From Methylobacter luteus IMV-B-3098 (GTDB lineage Bacteria; Pseudomonadota; Gammaproteobacteria; Methylococcales; Methylomonadaceae): a stretch of 64,000 bases of DNA. The translations under genes and the position numbers were made by a program. Location of the stretch: NCBI RefSeq assembly GCF_000427625.1, contig NZ_KE386569.1, forward strand, positions 4,355,173-4,419,172, in the 5' to 3' direction. Positions 26,908 to 35,383 of this stretch are shown here, in pieces (the stretch's first letter is position 1; every line of letters starts with the position of its first letter). The notes under the pieces were generated by a model. The model was not told the origin of the DNA, searched no databases, and saw nothing but the letters and a program-made list of their open reading frames with translations.

Positions 26908-28041
26908 CTAGTAGAAATGCGATGCTGATGAAAAGAGCGACCAGCGCCTTAAAGACATCGCTTTTTTAACACGCTCGGTTGCCATTTGCATCGCGGCTTC
27001 CCTGGGAAGAATATTTTGCGCCAGTGAAATTCTCAGGACTTTTTCGGTATTTTGCCTGATTTTTTCCTCTATGGTCTGTAATGCGGCCGTTACAGTCGCA
27101 CCGCGGTATTCCATCGCTCCACAGATGACGCCGCCCGCATTGGCGATGAAGTCAGGAATGCAGATAATGCCTCGTTCAAACAATTGCCTTTCAGCGCCAT
27201 GGGTTACAGGAATATTGGCGCCTTCTACAATCAAACGGGTTTTGAGCCGATGCGCATTGTCTTCATGAATCACGTCGGGACGGGCGGCAGGAATCCAGAT
27301 GTCGCATTCTATGTCGAGAATCCTGTCCTGATCCAGACGCTTGCCGTCAGGGTAATCCGCAACACTTTTACCTTCTTCTTTAAGCGCGAATAATGTGGGT
27401 ATATCCAGGCCTTCCGGATTGTAGATAGTGCCGCGACTGTCATTGGCGGCAATTAATCTTGCACCCTGTTCGGATAAAAACCGGGCGGCATGCTTGCCGA
27501 CGGAACCAAAGCCCTGAATCACGACCGTCGCATTTTTTAAATTTGAATGCTGATAATGCAACGCAATTTCTGTCGCTTGGCGTATGCCCCAGCCTGTCGC
27601 ACCGATTTCATCCAGAGGAATGCCGCCGAGTTCGCTTGGCAAGCCAATACATCGGCCGTTTTCATCCCTGACCCAAGCCATACATTCTTCGTTTGTACCC
27701 ATATCCGGTCCAAAAATATAGGATTCTTCATTACGCAATAATGCAGCGGCTGCGCGTATGATTTGCTGTTTCTGGTGTTTGGGCATTTTGGGGTCACCGT
27801 AAATAACCATTTTGCCCCCGCCATGAGGCAAGCCGGCTGCGGCGTTTTTAAAGGTCATGGCCCGCGCAAGACGAAAACACTCATCAAGGCTAACATCCCT
27901 GGCTATGCGCACCCCTCCAATGGCTGGGCCCACAGCGACGTTATCCACGACTAATATTCCTTTTAGGCCGGCGGAAGGTTCATAGATATGGATGATTTTT
28001 GCAGGGCCTATTTCATCAGCAAAATGGAAAAGATCTTGCAT
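26908..28041 (-). CDS. Leucine/phenylalanine dehydrogenase-type amino acid dehydrogenase
   Basis: The 377-residue NAD-dependent oxidative deaminase matches the Leu/Phe/Val branch rather than hexameric glutamate dehydrogenases. AMTFKNAAAGLPHGGGKMVI (61-80) carries the substrate-binding Lys65 and catalytic Lys77, GPDMGTNEECMAW is the next signature, and VVIQGFGSVGKHAARFL is the NAD-binding Rossmann loop. It interconverts a branched-chain or aromatic amino acid and its oxo acid. It stands alone. The C-terminal FSSASHFY tail is not conserved in my memory of the family. Confidence 0.88.
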   Translation of the reverse strand: MQDLFHFADEIGPAKIIHIYEPSAGLKGILVVDNVAVGPAIGGVRIARDVSLDECFRLARAMTFKNAAAGLPHGGGKMVIYGDPKMPKHQKQQIIRAAAALLRNEESYIFGPDMGTNEECMAWVRDENGRCIGLPSELGGIPLDEIGATGWGIRQATEIALHYQHSNLKNATVVIQGFGSVGKHAARFLSEQGARLIAANDSRGTIYNPEGLDIPTLFALKEEGKSVADYPDGKRLDQDRILDIECDIWIPAARPDVIHEDNAHRLKTRLIVEGANIPVTHGAERQLFERGIICIPDFIANAGGVICGAMEYRGATVTAALQTIEEKIRQNTEKVLRISLAQNILPREAAMQMATERVKKAMSLRRWSLFSSASHFY

Positions 28042-28453
28042 AGTATTTCTCTTATTGATTTGAGTTATCTCGGAATTAATAAAAAGTTGCGTTCTTGAAA
28101 CGTAAGACCTGGATTACTTAACTGAAGTTTTTAGAATTATGCTTATTTCTGGCTGATGATTGGATCCTATTTTCAGGTTATAACGTTGGAAGCGCTGTTT
28201 ACGTTGGTCCAAGCTTCAGCTTGCTTAAGTGATGACCTGCACGGCTAACGGCGCAGAATGGCATCGTAATGATGAGTCCATAGGCTCTGCGCTCTGATAC
28301 ACCCAGTTACAGCGGATGTATGTGGTGCTGTAGATGGATTGGCAAGGGCTGCCCGTCGCAAAGCCGTGGCAGGCAATCCCGGCATAAAATCTTTCCCGAG
28401 ATAAAATCATTGCACTGGAAAAAACCGTACAGGGCTGGCCGGTTTTTAATTTT
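28042..28453. other. Gene-free stretch, no supported feature
   Basis: No reading frame here looks coding. A weak stem AAAAACCG (28420-28427) with CGGTTTTT (28440-28447) is followed by a T-rich run and could end a rightward transcript, but no rightward gene precedes it. Confidence 0.4.
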
Positions 28454-28705
28454 TTAAAAGAAGGCCAATAGCCCGGTTTTTTCGCTGATTTTTATAGTTT
28501 GTGGGGCAAATTCTCGCCCATGAGCAACTAAGGTCGTCTCTGCATGGGGCGGAAAGATGCATTTCAATACCTTGACCTCAGAGTCACAATTGCGTCCATT
28601 CAGCCAAAGTTTATGCTTAGTTTGTTGATTTGAACGCTCTATTACCCTATAGTCTTCCGCTACCCTCCATTCGGGCCTATAGCGATATGGAAGGTTACAT
28701 AACAA
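28454..28705 (-). CDS. Small hypothetical protein (83 residues)
   Basis: This isolated leftward frame encodes MLCNLPYRYRPEWRVAEDYR and ends KISEKTGLLAFF. I see no signal peptide, membrane helix or known motif. The residue mix is plausible for a protein, but no ribosome site is clear and neighbours give no context. It may be spurious. Confidence 0.3.
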   Translation of the reverse strand: MLCNLPYRYRPEWRVAEDYRVIERSNQQTKHKLWLNGRNCDSEVKVLKCIFPPHAETTLVAHGREFAPQTIKISEKTGLLAFF

Positions 28706-28767
28706 GTCAGACTATGAATGGATAATCGTAGTTGCAATTAGAGTAGTATCTCACTGAAATTAAAGAT

Positions 28768-29367
28768 TTGATGGAAGAGTTATTTATCGGTTGGCTTAAG
28801 GAATATGGTTACATTATCCTGTTCTTGTGGTCCATATTAGAAGGTGAAATCGGCCTGATCATGGCCGGGATCATGTCTCATACCGGCGATATGCAGTATT
28901 TTATGTCGGTCTTTGTGGCGGGCCTGGGCGGCTTCGCTGGTGATCAAATTTATTTTTATATCGGCCGCTTTAATAAGGGCTTTATTCAGCGCAAATTGCA
29001 TAGTCAGCGCCGTAAATTTGCGATTGCGCATTTGCTGCTGAAAAAATACGGCTGGCCTATTATCTTCATGCAGCGCTATATGTATGGGTTGCGTACTGTT
29101 ATTCCCATGTCGATCGGCATCACGAAGTACTCCTCAAAACAGTTCGCATTGATCAATCTGATTAGTGCGTGGGTATGGGCGGCAATTACAATAACCCCTG
29201 CCTATTTTTTTGGCGCGGAAATATTAAATATATTGGCTATAGCCAAACAGCATTGGTATTTTGCGCTGCCTGTGGCGGGAGTTTTCCTTTACGCGATTTA
29301 TACTTATTTTCACAAGCTGGAGCAGCACTTTTTGCAAAAACGCCAGAACCGCTCCTCGAATTTATAA
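28768..29367 (+). CDS. DedA-family (SNARE-associated domain) membrane protein
   Basis: DedA proteins are inner-membrane proteins; some members flip undecaprenyl phosphate or phospholipids. The 199-residue protein has four to five hydrophobic segments, an acidic start helix (WSILEGEIGLIMAG), a GDQIYFYIGRF motif and the family core FMQRYMYGLRTVIPMSIGIT. The start is TTG at 28768 or the adjacent ATG at 28771; neither has a strong ribosome site. The exact lipid substrate is unknown. It stands alone. Confidence 0.88.
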   Translation: MMEELFIGWLKEYGYIILFLWSILEGEIGLIMAGIMSHTGDMQYFMSVFVAGLGGFAGDQIYFYIGRFNKGFIQRKLHSQRRKFAIAHLLLKKYGWPIIFMQRYMYGLRTVIPMSIGITKYSSKQFALINLISAWVWAAITITPAYFFGAEILNILAIAKQHWYFALPVAGVFLYAIYTYFHKLEQHFLQKRQNRSSNL

Positions 29368-29476
29368 CAAGACGAAACGAGGTGGCGGTGCCGAAGGCGC
29401 CGTTGCGAAATTAGCTGGCGAATTTCGGTCATGCTTTTTCGCTCAATTATATTGCTTTATTAATCCCCCATCTTTA

Positions 29477-29505
29477 CCCGTTCTGGCTCAGCAGGACAGA
29501 ACGGG
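29477..29505. repeat. 9-bp hairpin in the gene-free stretch after dedA
   Basis: CCCGTTCTG (29477-29485) pairs with CAGAACGGG (29497-29505) and lies about 110 bases after the DedA stop. There is no T-run, so it is at best a weak transcript end. The rest of 29368-29880 shows no gene I can support. Confidence 0.4.
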
Positions 29506-29900
29506 CTATGGCACTCTGTAAACGGTAGCCCTGGTAATAAGGTTCATTTACTGCAGTCAGGTTTTAGGGAAAGCGGCAGGTTCAGGCCGCCTAAAACCAA
29601 TCAGGACGGCCTGTCTGCCGACCTGTTCGTATCGGCAGCGCATTTGATTTAGAGCACAGTTCAAATCTTTCCCAGCGTGTTGCCGATGAACGTTTGTTCT
29701 ACAAAAATACGCGTCATATCATCGTTCAAAACTGAACCGGTGTTGTTGTAAACATAAAACCTGATCGCTCGCTACCCTCCAGTTGCCGGACAAGCAGCGC
29801 TCCTTCGATATCCGGTGTTATTTAATTCTTACATCACACGGTAACCGCATTATTTAACAGCAACTGTTAAACAAATCTCGAATTGATCCCCAAAAAGGAA

Positions 29901-29940
29901 ATTTGTATTTTTTGTGAACTGGTTCACAAAAAATACAAAT
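29901..29940. promoter_or_regulatory. 40-bp perfect palindrome upstream of the protoglobin gene
   Basis: The arms 29901-29919 and 29922-29940 are perfect inverted repeats of 19 bases around a central TG. The inner part is TGTGAAC-TG-GTTCACA, and the outer part is AT-rich. It lies 144 bases before the protoglobin start. It has operator-like symmetry; it could also form a cruciform or an RNA hairpin. Confidence 0.75.
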
Positions 29941-30015
29941 AAAAGAACGCTGTTAATTCCTACTAAAACACTTGGTATATACTTCAACAAGGGTTAACGA
30001 ATACCCTTATTCAAT

Positions 30016-30042
30016 AGCTATTCGACATCATGTTGAATAGCT
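30016..30042 (+). promoter_or_regulatory. Hairpin in the protoglobin leader
   Basis: AGCTATTCGAC (30016-30026) pairs with GTTGAATAGCT (30032-30042) with one mismatch and is followed by seven A residues. It sits 42 bases before the ATG, between the palindrome and the AGGAG ribosome site, so it may act on the transcript. Confidence 0.45.
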
Positions 30043-30083
30043 AAAAAAATATAATAATTATAAGTACATATTAGGAGCTCCAT

Positions 30084-30647
30084 ATGGCATATGACTTTGG
30101 CAAATTAACGCACTACGCCAAATCGTTCAGCGATTTAACGCCCGAGCGAGAAGACTTGTTAGTCGAGGTAGGCCGACAGATTAAACCCAAGCTGGCCGGA
30201 ATCACTGAAGATTTTTATCAACATCTGCTTACCATTCCGGAAGCATCCACTTTTCTCGAAGGGCGGGTTGAAACATTGAAGAGAACCCATACCCGCTGGA
30301 TGGAAGGATTATTTAGCGGACCTTTCGATGCAAACTATACCGAACACATGTACAAAGTGGGCGATGTGCATGTTAGAGTCAATTTACCGGTTGAGTTCAT
30401 GGCGGGGGCGATGACCTTGATCAATCATCGCCTGATCGGCCTGATTGTTGAGACCTATGGTCATGATAAAGGATATTGCGCTCAAGTACTGGCTGCGATC
30501 AATGCCGTAACCGGTATGTCGCTCCTGGTGATGCAGCAATCCTATCAAGCTGCCAGCCTGGCCGAGGAGCTGGAAAAATTTCTCAAGATTTCCGGCATGA
30601 GCCGTGCATTATTTACCAATCTGGCTACGGCCTACAAAGACAAATAG
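30084..30647 (+). CDS. Protoglobin / globin-sensor domain protein
   Basis: This 187-residue protein is a stand-alone globin-coupled-sensor-type globin. The likely proximal haem ligand is His96 in MYKVGDVHVRVNLPVEFM, the family position (G-x2-H-x4-L-P). The helix with TRWMEGLFSGPFDANYTEHM precedes it. No output domain follows the globin, only a short helical tail (AEELEKFLKISGMSR). It would bind O2, NO or CO. AGGAG sits 7 bases before the ATG. The next gene, a roadblock protein, starts 9 bases after the stop, so the two are almost certainly co-transcribed. Confidence 0.87.
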   Translation: MAYDFGKLTHYAKSFSDLTPEREDLLVEVGRQIKPKLAGITEDFYQHLLTIPEASTFLEGRVETLKRTHTRWMEGLFSGPFDANYTEHMYKVGDVHVRVNLPVEFMAGAMTLINHRLIGLIVETYGHDKGYCAQVLAAINAVTGMSLLVMQQSYQAASLAEELEKFLKISGMSRALFTNLATAYKDK

Positions 30648-30656
30648 GAGATTCCG

Positions 30657-31019
30657 ATGCGTTCAGACATGTTAGTTTCGGTGCTGTCAGAATTGAATGG
30701 CGCTTCCGCGGATATTGAAGCGACAGGCGTTATTTCGACCGATGGTTTAATGATGGCCTCGGTACTGCCGGCTTCAATGGATGAAGACCGGGTTGGCGCC
30801 ATGAGCGCCGCGATGTTGTCGCTGGGTGATCGTACCGCGCAGGAACTGGTCCGCGGAGAACTGGAGCAGGTGCTGATTAAAGGCGCTTCCGGTTACGTGC
30901 TGATGGCTTATGCCGGCAAGGAAGCGGTATTGACCGTACTGGCCAAGCCCAATGCCAAGCTGGGTTTGATTTTCCTGGATGTCAAAAGAGCCGCCAACAG
31001 TATCGCTGAATTGCTCTGA
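30657..31019 (+). CDS. Roadblock/LC7-domain protein
   Basis: The 120-residue protein has the roadblock fold throughout: DIEATGVISTDGLMMASVLP as the first hairpin, a helix (RVGAMSAAMLSLGDRTAQEL) and the closing strands GYVLMAYAGKEAVLTVLAKP. Bacterial roadblock proteins such as MglB regulate small Ras-like GTPases such as MglA. No GTPase gene is in the window. AGGAG precedes the ATG. Pairing with a gas-binding globin suggests that the globin signals through this protein; that is inference. A strong terminator follows. Confidence 0.9.
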   Translation: MRSDMLVSVLSELNGASADIEATGVISTDGLMMASVLPASMDEDRVGAMSAAMLSLGDRTAQELVRGELEQVLIKGASGYVLMAYAGKEAVLTVLAKPNAKLGLIFLDVKRAANSIAELL

Positions 31020-31101
31020 TTGTCTGCCAGTGACCAAAAAACGATACCTCTGCTTATAAATTATAGATTCCGGGCTGTAGAGATTCGGCTGTGATGAATT
31101 G

Positions 31102-31143
31102 AAAGCCGTAGATCGGGCTGGCGAAAGCCCGATCTACGGCTTT
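31102..31143 (+). terminator. Strong intrinsic terminator after the globin/roadblock pair
   Basis: AAAGCCGTAGATCGGGCT (31102-31119) pairs perfectly with AGCCCGATCTACGGCTTT (31126-31143) over a 6-base loop, and a T-run follows. It ends the rightward pair and, being symmetric, may also serve the convergent dihaem gene. Confidence 0.9.
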
Positions 31144-31193
31144 TTGCTTGACCGTTAAACCTGAAGGGCGACGATGTTGACTGAATGGAGCGT

Positions 31194-32543
31194 TCAGTCT
31201 GCCAGTGGCAAACCGCTAGGCACTCTGGCAGGTGCCGTAGACCTGAGGTCCAGGCTGTTTGGATCGGTCAGGGCATGTAAATAATCCAGCAACAGCTTGA
31301 CTTGTGTATCTGTAAGCGCAACCGGATTGATTTCTATGCTGTTCGCCAGATTGAAGCGGCTTGTGGCGTCGTTATGGACAATAAAGTCCTGTTCATCCAG
31401 ATCCGCGCGGGACGGCAGAACGGCCTGGGTGACGTCATAGGTCTCAAGACTTTGCTCCGGATCCAGATGGTGTCTGACCACGGCTTCCAGAGTATTGTAA
31501 GCCCCGTCATGCCCCCAGGGGCCGGTCAGCGCTACGTTGCGAAGACTTGGCGTTCTGAATTTATACCGGTCATTGGGATCGCCTGTAACCTGTTCCCTAC
31601 CGTAGTCATCATGACCTTCAAAGCCATCGCCTTTTCCGGGACCAATTTGCGGCATGCCCAGTGCATGAAAGGCATGATCCGTTTGGAATTTTCCTGAATG
31701 ACAGCTGGCGCATCCCGCCTTATTAAAAATTTTCATGCCTTCCACGGCGTTTTTGCTCATTGCAGTCGTTTGCGCCATCATATAGTAGTCGTAAGGGCTG
31801 TTATCGGCTCTGTACGCGGAGGCTTCGAAAGCGCCGATGGCATTGGCAATATGAGAATAGGTAACCTGCTCAGGGCCTTTCAGGCCAGGATAAGCCTGGG
31901 CAAAAAGAGTGCGATACTCCTCAATGGCCATGACCCGCTGAGTCAAAAGATGCCACACTTGAGGCAAATTGCCGGCGGCGGCCGCATCTGCCACTTCATT
32001 TTCACCGGCTTGCCCGGCCATTTCCGTAGTGGAGGTAGGAGGAAATGCGGCCTGTGCTGCAAGCGCATTATCTACGCCCAGCAAAAATGCATCACCTGCC
32101 GGCGTCCTGAAACCGCTCGGAGCTGAGCTGTCTTTTTCGATACGCCCGTCATGGAATACGCGGACAAATTCACTCGCCCCCAGATTAAACACGAAGGGCG
32201 CGTTGCGGGGCACGCGTTCGTGTATAGCATCGCTGCCGGTGCCTGTGTCACGCATGACGCCCAGCCCTTTGCCGCCTTCGCCGACCCCTAGCGACAGGCC
32301 GTCGCCGGTAGCGGCCAGGGGATGATGGCACGTGGCGCACGAGGTATTTTTGTTGCCTGACAAAATCTTGTCGTAAAACAGAAATTTGCCTAATTGCTCT
32401 TTGGCCGTATTCCTGGCCGGAAAGTCGGCATCATTGGCGGGGACGGCAAAAGTTAAAGACGGTGTCAAGGCCGATAGCGCGAGCGAAACGGCGGAAACCA
32501 TGGTCTTCAGTTTTAATCGGGAAGGTAAAGCAAAATGTATCAT
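31194..32543 (-). CDS. Dihaem cytochrome c peroxidase / MauG-family protein
   Basis: The 449-residue protein has an export signal (SAVSLALSALTPSLTFA, cleavage near residue 33) and two covalent haem sites: TSCATCHH (Cys69-Cys72-His73) and AGCASCHS (Cys278-Cys281-His282). The region KFRTPSLRNVALTGPWGHDGAYNTLE is the conserved C-terminal core of bacterial peroxidases and MauG. It either reduces hydrogen peroxide in the periplasm or, like MauG, modifies a partner protein. No obvious partner gene is adjacent. The stretch 32544-32740 upstream is AT-rich with no gene. Confidence 0.9.
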   Translation of the reverse strand: MIHFALPSRLKLKTMVSAVSLALSALTPSLTFAVPANDADFPARNTAKEQLGKFLFYDKILSGNKNTSCATCHHPLAATGDGLSLGVGEGGKGLGVMRDTGTGSDAIHERVPRNAPFVFNLGASEFVRVFHDGRIEKDSSAPSGFRTPAGDAFLLGVDNALAAQAAFPPTSTTEMAGQAGENEVADAAAAGNLPQVWHLLTQRVMAIEEYRTLFAQAYPGLKGPEQVTYSHIANAIGAFEASAYRADNSPYDYYMMAQTTAMSKNAVEGMKIFNKAGCASCHSGKFQTDHAFHALGMPQIGPGKGDGFEGHDDYGREQVTGDPNDRYKFRTPSLRNVALTGPWGHDGAYNTLEAVVRHHLDPEQSLETYDVTQAVLPSRADLDEQDFIVHNDATSRFNLANSIEINPVALTDTQVKLLLDYLHALTDPNSLDLRSTAPARVPSGLPLAD

Positions 32544-32740
32544 CGTAATCTATCCGTTATTGTTATTAGGGAGCTGCCATGAATGTGCGAGGGATACATT
32601 ACATGACCGAATAGACTGATGAATTTAATTAGTTTAGTAATGCATAATTCGCATTACTAGATTAAGCAAACTTTATACCATGATAAATAAAGCCATATAA
32701 AACAAATGCAATATTGAAATATGCGGGAAAATATTAAAAA

Positions 32741-32783
32741 AACAGGTGAAATGCCTTACCCGAAATAAGGCATTTCACCTGTT
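32741..32783. terminator. Bidirectional intrinsic terminator
   Basis: AACAGGTGAAATGCCTTA (32741-32758) pairs perfectly with TAAGGCATTTCACCTGTT (32766-32783), with A residues on the left flank and T residues on the right, so it can stop transcripts in both directions. It ends the leftward operon that starts near 37557. Confidence 0.85.
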
Positions 32784-32908
32784 TTTTTGTTGGGTTTTCT
32801 GGTCTATAGTCTGGTTTTAAAAATGGATGGATAGTCGCTTTTAAACTGGGTCAAATTTATTGATTAATAACCTTATACCGCCAAAAATATAAGCAGTTGC
32901 ACGTGTAT

Positions 32909-34081
32909 TTAATAATGGTCGCTGTTGTAATAAGGCACACTGTAAGTGCTGCTCTGCCTGTGCTGTAAAGCGCCCGTGCTCTCCAGATAATAATAAGCTC
33001 CAGCCGCCAGCAATAGTGCTGCCAGTACCGCAAAGCCGATCTTCCACCAACTGTAGGGGCGTTCGCCCTGGACTTCACCGGTGCGGCCATTGATGACGAA
33101 GCGATAGGACTTGTTCCGGTAGCGGAAGGCAGCAGACCAGACCGGCAGCAGGCAGTGCTTGTAGGTGGTGGCACTATGCCGCGTCCTGATCTGATGAATC
33201 CGTTGATGGTCGCCGCCGATGTCATAGGCGATGTCGCGATAGATCACGCTGTCCATGACCTGTTTGGCGTGGTCAAAGCCTTCGTCCAGATCGACCTGAT
33301 AAAATTCGCTGCGGAAACCGCTCAGATAGTTTTCATCGTAGGGGATCAATTGCTCCATATCCCAGGGCTGTAAGGCATCCAGAATTTTGCGCGGCAATGA
33401 ATTGCTGGCCCCGACCAGCACGTCGTCGAAAAAACGGCTCACATGGCCGCTGACCGGCGTCCAGTGAATTTTCGGCACGCGCCTGATTTCCGTGACGACC
33501 TGGTTATTGCGCGTGATCTGGACGGGCTCATCGACATAATAAATATCGCCGCGTTCGCCGGTATAGTCCGTCTCCGTATCGCTGTCAAATGTCCAGTAAG
33601 GCAGGTAAACGCCGGTCAGTTTTGACTCGCTGCGCGCATATTTTTTGACGGCATTGGGCGCGAACCATAAACCGTCGATCCAGCGCTGGAACCGCTGTCG
33701 CGCTTCGGATTCTTTAATGCGGAAGGGCAGCAGCGACTTCGGCTGTATGGGCTTGCTTTGCGTGGTGGTCGTGACAATCGGCGAGCCGCAAAAAGGGCAT
33801 TCACCGGCATGAATATTGGCTTCAAACTGGAATCCGGCGCCGCATTCGTTGCAATGAATCTGTGCCTTGGGCGCTTCAGTGCGAGGCTCCGACAATTGCC
33901 GCAGAGCTTTTTGCAGGTCGTATTCCTCAATGACGCCGGCGTGGTATTCGATGCGGTTTTCAAAACCGCAGTAATCGCAGACCAGAAGTGTCGTGCCGGG
34001 CGCGTACTTGAGCACGGCTCCGCATTGCGCGCATGGGAAGCGACCCGGCGCTTGCCGGGATGAGGTTTTGGTCTTGAGCAC
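32909..34081 (-). CDS. Double zinc-ribbon membrane protein (YdjG-like)
   Basis: The protein of about 390 residues has two zinc ribbons near the N-terminus: FPCAQCGAVLKYAP with VCDYCGFENR, and IHCNECGAGFQFEA with ECPFCGSPIV. A long domain with aromatic strands (LTGVYLPYWTFDSDTETDY) follows, then one membrane helix (IGFAVLAALLLAAGAYYYL) and a tyrosine-rich tail. The frame is open upstream; the GTG at 34081, 12 bases after the SPFH stop, is the best start although its ribosome site is weak. Proteins of this kind accompany SPFH proteins (B. subtilis YdjG/YdjI) in membrane-stress operons. Its biochemical role is unknown. Confidence 0.75.
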   Translation of the reverse strand: MLKTKTSSRQAPGRFPCAQCGAVLKYAPGTTLLVCDYCGFENRIEYHAGVIEEYDLQKALRQLSEPRTEAPKAQIHCNECGAGFQFEANIHAGECPFCGSPIVTTTTQSKPIQPKSLLPFRIKESEARQRFQRWIDGLWFAPNAVKKYARSESKLTGVYLPYWTFDSDTETDYTGERGDIYYVDEPVQITRNNQVVTEIRRVPKIHWTPVSGHVSRFFDDVLVGASNSLPRKILDALQPWDMEQLIPYDENYLSGFRSEFYQVDLDEGFDHAKQVMDSVIYRDIAYDIGGDHQRIHQIRTRHSATTYKHCLLPVWSAAFRYRNKSYRFVINGRTGEVQGERPYSWWKIGFAVLAALLLAAGAYYYLESTGALQHRQSSTYSVPYYNSDHY

Positions 34082-34092
34082 GGATAATCTGA

Positions 34093-35184
34093 TTATGAGT
34101 TGGGCAGCGGCGGCGGCACCTGTGCGAAGGCCCCGGCCAGTTCGGGCACCTGTTCGGCCGGCGTCCATTCTGCGAGGCCGGCATGCCAGACCAGCGTCGA
34201 ACGGTTGATTTCGCCGCTGTTGATTTTTTGTTCAAGCACGGGACGCTCGAAAGGTCCCTGTTGGTGTCCGTTTATGGCAGCGTAATAAACTACCGAGCCC
34301 GGCAGGGGAGGCGGTGTGGTTGGGGACTGCTGCGAAAAGGCCCGGTTCATTTGACTGGCCACAGCAAACCCCATGCCCATGCCGATGCCTTCGTTGGCTG
34401 CGCCGGACGGGTTTTTGGCGGCGGCTTCCATCGCTTCGGCGGCCTGGTAATGCGTGTAACGGCTCAGGTCGCCGATAATGCCCATGCTGGTGCGCTTGTC
34501 CATGGCCGCTTCTACTTCCGGCGGCAACGAGATGTTTTCGACCAATAGTTGCAGGACATCCAGTCCATAGGCGGCAAATTCCGGACTGATCATTTGGGTG
34601 ATGTAGTTGCTCAGCTCGTCATAATTGGCAGCCAGATCCAGAATCGGGATGCCTGATTCGCCGATAATGCTGGCAAAACGCGAGACGATCAGGTTGCGCA
34701 ATTGATCGCTGATGTCGCCGGTCTGGAAATGGCCGCCGGTGCCGACGATTTCCTTGATGAACGTGAGCGGTTCCTTGATGCGGATAGAATACGTGCCAAA
34801 AGCCCGAAGCCGCAGCGGCCCGAATTCTTTGTCGCGCAACATGACCGGATTCTTGGTGCCCCACTTCAGGTCGGTAAAGCGGCGCATATTGAAGAAATAC
34901 ACTTCCGCCTTGAATGGGCTGGAGAAACCATGCGGCCAGCTTTCCAGCGTGGTCAGGATTGGCATGTTGCGCGTCTCGAGCTGATAGAGGCCCGGCTCGT
35001 AAAAATCGGCTACGCGGCCTTCGCTGACCAGCACCGCCGTCTGCGATTCGCGCACCGTCAGCATGGCGCCGTACTTGATTTCATTGCCGTAGCGTTCGAA
35101 CCGGTAGACCATCGTGTCGCTGGAATCATCGGTCCATTCGATGACATCGACAAACTCGCCGAATAGCTTATCCAGAATGCCCAC
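34093..35184 (-). CDS. SPFH-domain protein with C-terminal GYF-like domain (YdjI-like)
   Basis: The 363-residue protein begins with a soluble SPFH/band-7 domain (MGILDKLFGEFVDVIEWTDD through about residue 230). A Gly/Met-rich linker follows (GIGMGMGFAVASQMN), then a C-terminal GYF_2 domain (VYYAAINGHQQGPFERPVLE through WTPAEQVPEL). There is no N-terminal membrane helix, unlike stomatins. The same architecture is found in B. subtilis YdjI, which by published work links PspA-type stress complexes to the membrane. It is followed by the zinc-ribbon gene and preceded by telA across a 200-base repeat-bearing gap. The role is inferred from family. Confidence 0.88.
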   Translation of the reverse strand: MGILDKLFGEFVDVIEWTDDSSDTMVYRFERYGNEIKYGAMLTVRESQTAVLVSEGRVADFYEPGLYQLETRNMPILTTLESWPHGFSSPFKAEVYFFNMRRFTDLKWGTKNPVMLRDKEFGPLRLRAFGTYSIRIKEPLTFIKEIVGTGGHFQTGDISDQLRNLIVSRFASIIGESGIPILDLAANYDELSNYITQMISPEFAAYGLDVLQLLVENISLPPEVEAAMDKRTSMGIIGDLSRYTHYQAAEAMEAAAKNPSGAANEGIGMGMGFAVASQMNRAFSQQSPTTPPPLPGSVVYYAAINGHQQGPFERPVLEQKINSGEINRSTLVWHAGLAEWTPAEQVPELAGAFAQVPPPLPNS

Positions 35185-35245
35185 TGTTTTGCTCCTGTTC
35201 TTGATTAACGTGGTTAAAAACTGACTTTACTCAAATTCATATAAA

Positions 35246-35366
35246 ACCACGAAGATCACAAAGAGATGTAGGCTGGGTTGATAAACCCGGCATAGGCGGC
35301 TTCGAAATGCTGGGTTTATCAACCCAGCCTACAGGAAACAACATAAATCTTCGTGATCTTCATGGT
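35246..35366. repeat. Nested inverted repeats between telA and the SPFH gene
   Basis: An outer pair, 35246-35264 and 35348-35366, matches at 17 of 19 bases and belongs to the CCACGAAG type also seen at 17599-17649. Inside lies the 65-bp palindrome 35268-35332 with perfect 21-base arms, sharing GTAGGCTGGGTTGATAAACC with the repeat at 667-750. One repeat family appears to have been inserted into another. The structure may reduce read-through from telA. Confidence 0.85.
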
Positions 35367-35383
35367 AAAAAATAATTAATGGT

